A stretch of 64,000 nucleotides of DNA, from contig CM071568.1 in the NCBI GenBank assembly GCA_036426205.1, positions 226,438,319-226,502,318 on the forward strand. The letters are read 5' to 3'. Every line of letters begins with the position of its first letter. Positions within the stretch are counted from its first letter, which is position 1. The translations under genes were made by a program, and so were the position numbers. Source of the DNA: Ascaphus truei. Taxonomy: Eukaryota; Chordata; Amphibia; Anura; Ascaphidae. A model generated the notes under the pieces. It searched no databases. It worked only from the letters and a program-made list of their open reading frames with translations, and was not told the origin of the DNA. Of this stretch, positions 57,511 to 64,000 are shown in pieces.

Positions 57511-58918
57511 AGTGTTCTTATATAACTATTCTTTTAAACATATATGCGTCATTACAGGAGGGTTTCTTTTTGTTTATGGGGTCAATGGTATACCGATGTT
57601 ATGACCACAAGTGTACTGATAAGTGTAGCGTAAGATGTGATCAGGGAGACATTGTGTCAGACGATAGCAGTCTGTCACTCTGTCCAGACACGCAGTATTA
57701 TGAAAGCTATACATCTGCTTTTAAAAGATAATAATCCTTCACTACACTGTAGTGTATTAATATTCCGGAGTGTGGAAACAGCTGATACTGTGTCCGTTGA
57801 AGTGGGGTAAGGTGCACTTTAACCGCTCATAACTACCGGGCGGCACTAGTTTCTTTGTCTCTGATACTTTAATTCTAGTTAATTGCGATACACCTCGTAA
57901 TCAGCATAATTTAAGTATTTTTCTACCACAATTTATTTTGGATATAGCTGATGGTGTGATCTACGGAACGGATAGATGTCACACAAACTATCTGCAGCTA
58001 CAGTACAAAAAGGTAAACGGTATATTCAATACTTCAGCTCTGATTCCCGACAGCATGATCATTGGAGACACAGGACTAGCCGACGCAAGGCTACCCCAGT
58101 GAACAGACACGCAATATGCTGTATGCACTGATCCTACAGCGGTCCACAGTGGGTTAAAAAGACTACAGCATTTACTATCTACAGCGGTTCACTGTGGGTT
58201 TTCTAAATAAATATTATTATAGTGTCCACTATCGGTAGCGTGACTACCGGAGGCACAGGGTGAGCCGACATCAGGCTATCCCTGTGTACAGGCACGCGAT
58301 ATATGATCATATTATCACCTTGCTCCATAATAGAAAGAATATAGTGGGTATACAATGATATTTCTCATGTGAGTAGTATGAAATAGACTATATCTACACT
58401 CATCATTACGTTGTATAATCTGGACTATTTTGGTCTTGAGCTATTATTTGGCTTTTCCATACCGTATTTTGACTGATAGGACACACAGCCATTTAGAGGG
58501 ATAGTTGTGCTTTCATGTTGCCCCAGCTATTACAGTGTTCTTGTATACCTACCCTGATTTTAATTCTCTCTTTTTAGGCTTCGTCTTTGATTAGGCTCCA
58601 GGTCTGCTGACCTTAGTCCACTTATTTTACCACTTGAGTACTTCTCATAATAAAGCATTTGCTTTTAACGAATCCACCATTTCATTTCAATTTAGTTACA
58701 TAGTTACATAGTAGATGAGGTTGAAAAAAGACGTACGTCCATCAAGTTCAACCTATGCTAAATTTAGACAACAGATACTTTATCCTATATCTATACTTAC
58801 TTATTGATCCAGAGGAAGGCAAACAAAAAAACCCATTAAGGGGAAAAATGAATTCCTTCCTGACTCCAAGAATTGGCAATCGGATTAATCCCTGGATCAA
58901 CATCCTTCCCATGTATTC

Positions 58919-60694
58919 TTATTTGGTATATCCCTGTATACCTTTCCCATCTAAAAAGATGTCCAACCTTGTTTTGAACAAATCTATTGTATCTGCCATC
59001 ATAGTCTCCATGGGTAATGAATTCCACATTTTAACTGCCCTTACTGTAAAGAACCCTTTCCTTTGTTGCTGGTGAAATTTCCTTTCCTCCAACCTTAAGG
59101 GATGGCCCCGAGTCCTTTGTACTGCCCGTGGGATGAATAGTTCTTTTGAAAGCTCCTTGTATTGTCCCTGAATATATTTGTATATAGTTATCATATCCCC
59201 TCTTAGACGCCTCTTTTCTAATGTAAATAAATCTAATTTAGCTAGCCTCTCCTCATAAGTTAGAATGTCCACCCCCTTTATTAATTTGGTGGCTCTTCTC
59301 TGCACTCTCTCTAGTTCCATAATGTCTTTTCTTAGGATTGGTGCCCAAAATTGTACTCCATATTCAAGGTGTGGTCTTACTAATGCTTTGTAAAGGGGCA
59401 TAATTATGTTTACTTCCCTTCCATCCATTGCCCGTTTGATGCAAGATAAGATCTTGTTTGCCTTTGCAGCTACTGCATGACATTGGGCACTATTGCTAAC
59501 CCTGCAGTCTACAAGCACTCCTAAATCCTTCTCCATCAAGGATTCCCCCAATATATCTCCATTTAATTTGTAAGTCGCCTTTTTATTCTTGCATCCCAAA
59601 TGCATAACCTTACATTTATCTGTATTAAACCTCATTTGCCATTTACCTGCCCATGTTTCCAGTCTCTCCAAGTCCTTCTGAAGAGACATTACATCCTGCT
59701 CTGATTCTATTACCTTACACAATTTAGTATCATCAGCAAAGATGGAGACTTTGCTCTCGATCCCAACCTCAAGGTCATTAATAAACAAGTTAAAAAGCAG
59801 GGGTCCCAGTACCGATCCTTGAGGTACTCCACTCACGACTTTAGCCCAACCTGAAAAAGTTCCATTTATGACAACCCTCTGTTGTCTGTCCTTTAACCAG
59901 TTTTCAATCCAGGTGCATATGTTATTACTGAGTCCAATTTTCTTTATTTTGTACACCAACCTCTTGTGTGAAACCGTATCAAAAGCCTTTGCAAAATCTA
60001 AGTAGACCACATCAACTGCATTACCCTGGTCTAAATTCCTACTTACTTCCTCAAAGAAACAAATAAGGTTAGTTTGGCAAGATCTATCCTTCATAAATCC
60101 ATGCTGACTATTACTAATAATTTTGTTTTCCATTAGGTATTCCTGAAAATTATCCCGTATTAAACCTTCAAGTAGTTTCCCTACTATTGAAGTCAGGCTT
60201 ACAGGTCTGTAATTCCCCGGGTGTGATCTAGCTCCCTTTTTAAATATAGGCACCACATCTGCTTTACGCCAATCTTGTGGTACTGAGCCTGTGGAAATGG
60301 AGTCCTTGAATATTAAATATAATGGTTTTGATATTACTGAGCTTAACTCCTTGAGAACTCTTGGATGTATGCCATCGGGGCCAGGTGCCTTATTTGCTGA
60401 AATTTTTTCAAGTCGCTTATGAACTTCTTCCTCAGTTAACCAATTGTTCATTAATATGGAGGTTGTGGCTTCCTCCTGCGGCACTACTATTGAACTTGAT
60501 TCTTCCCTGGTAAACACAGAGGCAAAGAATTTGTTTAATACCTCAGCTTTTTCCTTATCTCCAATAATCTGCCTGCCCATCTCACACTGAAAGGGTCCTA
60601 TATTTTCTTTTCTCATTTTTTTGTTATTAAGGTACTTAAAGAACTTTTTAGGGTTGACCTTACTTTCTATTGCAATCCTTTTTTCATTATCCAT
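58919..60694 (-). CDS. CR1 ORF2 reverse transcriptase, 591-codon open frame
   Basis: Starts MDNEKRIAIESK and ends at a natural stop after GIQGYTK. Reverse transcriptase motifs in order: NKAPGPDGIHP (residues 101-111), NYRPVSLTS (161-169), QHGFMKDRS (197-205), YLDFAKAFDTVSH (231-243), SGVPQGSVLGP (288-298) and the catalytic FADD (319-322), then the thumb with CKVMHLG and the C-terminal region RPHLEYGVQFWAP and RRLRGDMI. This is the CR1/jockey arrangement, with FADD rather than the L1 YADD. All catalytic residues are intact. The upstream linker and endonuclease are in another frame (60667-61098), a one-base shift in an A-run near 60690 being the likely cause. The element could be young. Confidence 0.93.
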   Translation of the reverse strand: MDNEKRIAIESKVNPKKFFKYLNNKKMRKENIGPFQCEMGRQIIGDKEKAEVLNKFFASVFTREESSSIVVPQEEATTSILMNNWLTEEEVHKRLEKISANKAPGPDGIHPRVLKELSSVISKPLYLIFKDSISTGSVPQDWRKADVVPIFKKGARSHPGNYRPVSLTSIVGKLLEGLIRDNFQEYLMENKIISNSQHGFMKDRSCQTNLICFFEEVSRNLDQGNAVDVVYLDFAKAFDTVSHKRLVYKIKKIGLSNNICTWIENWLKDRQQRVVINGTFSGWAKVVSGVPQGSVLGPLLFNLFINDLEVGIESKVSIFADDTKLCKVIESEQDVMSLQKDLERLETWAGKWQMRFNTDKCKVMHLGCKNKKATYKLNGDILGESLMEKDLGVLVDCRVSNSAQCHAVAAKANKILSCIKRAMDGREVNIIMPLYKALVRPHLEYGVQFWAPILRKDIMELERVQRRATKLIKGVDILTYEERLAKLDLFTLEKRRLRGDMITIYKYIQGQYKELSKELFIPRAVQRTRGHPLRLEERKFHQQQRKGFFTVRAVKMWNSLPMETMMADTIDLFKTRLDIFLDGKGIQGYTK

Positions 60695-61260
60695 TTTGCT
60701 AATTTAATTGCCCTTTTGCAATTTTTGTTACATTCCTTATAATTCTGATACGATGTCTCTGTCCCTTCTGATTTAAAGAATCTAAACGCCTTCCTCTTCT
60801 TGTCCATTTCCTCCCCTACCTGTTTATTTAGCCACATTGGTTTTGACTTATTTCTTTTATACTTATTACCCAAGGGTATACACTGATAAGTGTGCTTTTC
60901 TAACAATGTTTTAAAGACTGCCCATTTATCTTCTACATTTTTCCCTGCAAAAACATCATCCCATTGTATTACTACTAGATTAGACCTCAGTTTATTAAAA
61001 TCTGCCTTTCTAAAGTTTAAAGTCTTTGTTGAACCCAAGTAATCTGTTTTTTGATAATTTATTTCAAATGAGACCATGTTATGATCACTGTTACCCAAAT
61101 GTTCCAGGACTTGAATATTTGTTATTACAGTACTTCTACATTGTTTGATATGACCAAATCCAGAACTGCCCCTCTCCTGGTTGGTTACCCATTCAGTTTG
61201 AGGCTATCCTTACTTGGTGTTATACATTAGTTTCATACCCTTATTAGCCAATTCAGAGTG
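60667..61260 (-). pseudogene. CR1 ORF2 endonuclease end and linker
   Basis: The frame at 60667-61098 starts at the last endonuclease motif, GNSDHNMVSFEI, and continues through a Lys-rich linker (MWLNKQVGEEMDKKRKAFRFF) toward the RT. Another frame upstream gives GAVLDLVISNNVEV, so a second one-base shift lies near 61130. Before 61250 the endonuclease is truncated or too diverged to read. Confidence 0.8.
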
Positions 61261-61389
61261 CTCTCATTACAGGGGGTTCTTTCTCTTATGTGCTATTGTT
61301 CTACAATTGCCCCTGATTGTAGCACCTCTAGTGAGGCTGTAGCGAGGGTTTTTTCCTCTTCTCCTCCCTCCCTTCCCTCCTTTCACTGT

Positions 61390-62640
61390 GTTTGATAGAT
61401 TTGAAAGCTTGTTACATATCAAATACTTGCCGGTCCAATAAAAGGTATCATACCACCAACGCCCTCTCCTTCCTTCGGTATTACATGAACAGAGAATGAA
61501 ATCCTCCTTTTCTGATAAGGCCAAGGCCTGGCTCTCAGAAAACCATGGGAGCGATTAGCCCTTAGATAAAATCGTACACAAATGTTCTGAGTGCTGGCTC
61601 CTGTGCAGTTCTTTAAAAGGCCTTATACTGTATGTATCTGTACTGGAGATGTTATTTGTTCACTTATATAAAAGGATTACCTTCCCTGACATCAGACATA
61701 GTCCCATTACATTTTGTATGTAGCCTGAATATTGCAATTTTACTAAATGTACATACAAATTATTGCTCTATTTTCAACACAGAGTTTACCCACAAATTAA
61801 TGATTTTTCCCTGCATGAATTTAAGACAAGTGGTGCTCTCTTCCCTGCCTTTTCTTGCTACATGGTGCCACTGAGTCTGTCATATATCACTGATCATTAG
61901 GAGGTTAGTAGGTTAATTACTTTGCTGCGAAAGGAGCCAGAATTGCCCCCTTGCTTTGCAATACATCATTGGCTCCTCAGAGTGGAGGCATTTGGGCTAT
62001 TTTAAGTCAGAGGGAAATTGCATTAGAGCTAGAAAACAAATAGTGAATCATAGCATTATGGTGACATGAAGTTAGGTTGGAAATGCCAACATGCTGATTT
62101 TTTAGTTGGGATAAGAAAGTAGACTCTCAGAGCTATTGCTCGTCCCAAAAGGAAAGCCACTGTGTAATACTGTACCTTTAAACAAGAGTGAGATAGATAA
62201 CCCATGAGTATATCTGCATGTCTTTTTTGAATGGTTAAATTAGGATTCCACTTTATAATGGTTCCCAGTACTCAGTGTGAAAAAACAGACACAATCGTCA
62301 ATATGTGAATGAAAATGGTATATTCAAGAGTAATACCGATCAAAAGCCAACCCTAATGGGGCTAGGTAGGAATTTAGCATTGAACTAATCAGTAAACAAT
62401 GGGTAAAAAAAGGGGGAGAGGGGGGTGGAGGGAATGCATAGGGAACAAAACAGAGTAAAAAACAAGGGGGGAGGGGAAAAGGACAAGCATCCTCTCTATC
62501 CACATTTAAGACCCAACTCAACACACACTGCTTAAGAAAGCATATGAGTAGCTCTATGAGTGATAGTATTACACTGTATACATACACCTTGGCCCCCTGC
62601 AGACGTGCTTACCAGGACGCCCTCCTACTGTCTCTGTACG
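61390..62640. other. Unclassified (copy of 47231-48560)
   Basis: Retroelement-tail-like GATTTGAAAGCTTGTTACAT with CCAATAAAAGG at its start, then sequence without features. A/G-rich 62400-62480. Confidence 0.35.
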
Positions 62641-62654
62641 TCTTTCCTACCAAC

Positions 62655-62825
62655 CAATTAGATTGTAAGCTCTTTGGAGCAGGGACTCCCTTTCGAAAAT
62701 GTTACTGTTATGTCTGAAGCACCTCTCCCCTTTATGTGTTATTTATATTATTTGTTATCTATAAAATAGTGAATTACTGCTGTGAAGTGCTATGTACATT
62801 AATGGCGCTACAGATGCAGCAGCCG
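62655..62825 (+). repeat. SINE-like repeat, copy 2
   Basis: TTAGATTGTAAGCTCTTTGG, AGCAGGGACTCCCTTTC, ATGTCTGAAGCACCTC, TACTGCTGTGAAGTGC and TGTACATTAATGGCGCTAC in this order. I recall the same series as a common short repeat in frogs. Confidence 0.5.
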
Positions 62826-63134
62826 TTATTTGAACATTTCTCTAACTGAATTTCGAGAATGTCCTGAGATTCTCTCAAAATGTGCTGCAGCAGACTAATG
62901 GCCCATCGGATTAACACAGCAGGGGGTCCCTGCTGTGTGAGTCCTTCTGTCTGTAAGAGACACGCAGTAAGAGAGATAGGCTGAATCAGTTACTCTAACT
63001 CCGCGCCTCTCACAGGCGATCGCGGGGGTTTTATTAAAATTCTAACACCACCTTATTGTAGCAGGGGGTCTCCGGAACTGAACCGCATTGATTTCAGGTT
63101 TGGTGGCCCCCTGCTTCCTAAGATACAGGCCCCG

Positions 63135-63761
63135 TTATGGGGTGTGCCAGTATCTCCTATGCATGGAAATGTCTCGCGTCACGTGATCACATACAAATTG
63201 GTTGTGATTCAGATGAAAGGTGCTTTGACTTTGTAGGAAGTATGATACAACTCGTGTACCCACTGAATGTTGGATACTCGTGTTCAGTGATTCTAGGTCG
63301 AAACTGCATAATAGGGTGCCTTGTTCTACTGTTATAACCTCCAGTCCCCTTAGAACATCCTGTGTATCCCTAACGTAGGACGGAAGAGAGATGACAAAAG
63401 GTTTTAGAACAACTATAGGTCGTCCTGGGGGGTTTGATGAATTTTTATAGACTTTTGGGAATGTGTAAAACGTAGCTACCTGCGGTGTTTGATTGAGCAT
63501 ATATTTGTGTTCTTGTTTGGTTATTACTTGACTTTCTAGACCCTTATCCAGAAGGATTTTTAATTCCCTTTGGCAGATGATAGTTGGATCTTTCTCAAGC
63601 ACTCTGTAGCAGTTGGTGTCACTCAAAAGTCTTAAGTTTTCATTTTCATAATTGTCAGTTTTTTGTAAGACAATACATATAGACATTATGAGAATTATTG
63701 TGTACTTTGACTTCCCTGACAGGTCCTTCTGTGATATTAACGTAGGGTTATTTATATTCAT
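63135..63761 (-). pseudogene. PLE reverse-transcriptase N-terminal fragment, copy 2
   Basis: A 208-codon frame with LSDTNCYRVLEKDPT, LLDKGLESQVITKQEH and QVATFYTFPKVYKNSSNPPGRPIV, then GTLLCSFDLESLNTSIQH. The latter is the RT palm start; the usual Penelope residue is Tyr before TSI, here Asn. This is the N-terminal half of a Penelope-type RT. It loses homology about 63300, before the YADD box, so no complete RT remains. The orientation is opposite to the GIY-YIG fragment at 53180, so they are separate insertions or the element is rearranged. Confidence 0.85.
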
Positions 63762-64000
63762 CTTTACGACTCACCTTGTCTCCAACTTTGTACAGTATGT
63801 GACCACCCGGACACAGCATGGAGCAGGACTGTATACAGTAATAACAAACGTCATCCGTATACAATCCAATGGGAAGACAGCATCATAAATACTACTATGG
63901 TTACTTGGGCGTGTACTTGTAACACAGCTTAGAAACTCCCTCAACAACACTACAATACACCTAATGAATATGCTAATATGCTTGGTAAGCTCAACATCTC

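Larger units (their letters stand above)
56676..58696. mobile_element. 2-kb TIR element with paired hammerhead-like motifs, copy 2
   Basis: Terminal inverted repeats of about 55 bases: ACTAAATTGAAATGAAATGG, GATTCGTTAAAAG and AAATGCTTTATTATGA at the left and their complements at 58640-58696. Contains a plus-strand hammerhead-like motif near the left end and a minus-strand one at 57466-57510, then AT-rich DNA. No ORF of note. It is inserted next to the tandem GTTACATA tail of the CR1. Superfamily unknown; PLE-derived terminal repeats in inverted orientation are one possibility. Confidence 0.65.
58697..61260 (-). mobile_element. CR1-type LINE, 5-prime truncated
   Basis: Minus strand: part of the endonuclease (GAVLDLVISNNVEV and GNSDHNMVSFEI), linker, complete reverse transcriptase, 3-prime UTR of about 220 bases, and a terminal tandem TATGTAAC repeat. 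Tandem-repeat tails in place of poly(A) are typical of CR1. The upstream part of the endonuclease is missing. Confidence 0.88.
52801..64000. repeat. 11-kb duplication C, copy 2
   Basis: Repeats 38808-49890 and continues past the window edge. Frames are better preserved here (591-codon CR1 frame, 208-codon PLE RT frame), and it has no gap, so this copy appears to be the more accurate sequence. Confidence 0.9.

Overview
This window looks like repeat-dominated vertebrate nuclear DNA, most probably from an amphibian and probably a frog. That is an inference from the mix of repeats: an L1/Tx1-type LINE, a CR1-type LINE with a tandem GTTACATA tail, Penelope-like retroelements (PLEs) with GIY-YIG endonucleases and hammerhead ribozymes, Ty3/Gypsy remnants, Harbinger-like and pogo/Tigger-like DNA transposons, and long CA/GT and CACTG satellites. 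I see no host protein-coding gene, no rRNA, no intact tRNA gene, no CRISPR array and no prokaryotic features. Nearly every ORF I can interpret belongs to a transposable element.

Layout. 1-1830 is a second copy of part of the L1 plus transposon nest that follows. 1831-7049 is degenerate retroelement DNA with a Ty3/Gypsy gag-protease remnant on the minus strand. 7058-17989 is one full-length but dead L1 on the minus strand, bounded by AATTATTT target-site duplications and split by a 3.7-kb non-autonomous transposon (8653-12355) built around a 1.1-kb palindrome. 18583-27430 is a 4.6-kb tandem duplication whose second copy runs into a pogo/Tigger-like element (27321-29678) full of minisatellites. 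30521-33768 holds a Gypsy pol fragment, a Harbinger-like element with a Myb-like pseudogene, a MITE and a long GT tract. 35024-36359 is an LTR-like CpG-rich block. 37225-38480 is a PLE 3-prime fragment (GIY-YIG plus hammerhead-like motif). 38808-49890 and 52801-64000 are two copies of one 11-kb block: foldback element with a complete hammerhead ribozyme, PLE endonuclease fragment, LTR-like DNA, a 2-kb TIR element with two hammerhead-like motifs, a CR1 LINE, a SINE-like repeat and a PLE reverse-transcriptase fragment. Between them are a hammerhead-like motif and a small Tigger-like MITE.

The most striking signal is a family of hammerhead-ribozyme motifs. One (38877-38926, repeated at 52870-52919, minus strand) matches the complete catalytic core with all three stems. 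Others are partial. They sit in or next to PLE remnants, as known for that class, but here one lies in the loop of a large inverted repeat and another pair is convergent inside a TIR element.

Three long near-identical duplications, an N gap whose flanks overlap, and scattered 1-base indels that break frames in one copy but not the other suggest that part of this sequence is uncorrected long-read assembly with false duplication. Copy number and pseudogene frameshifts should be judged with that in mind.
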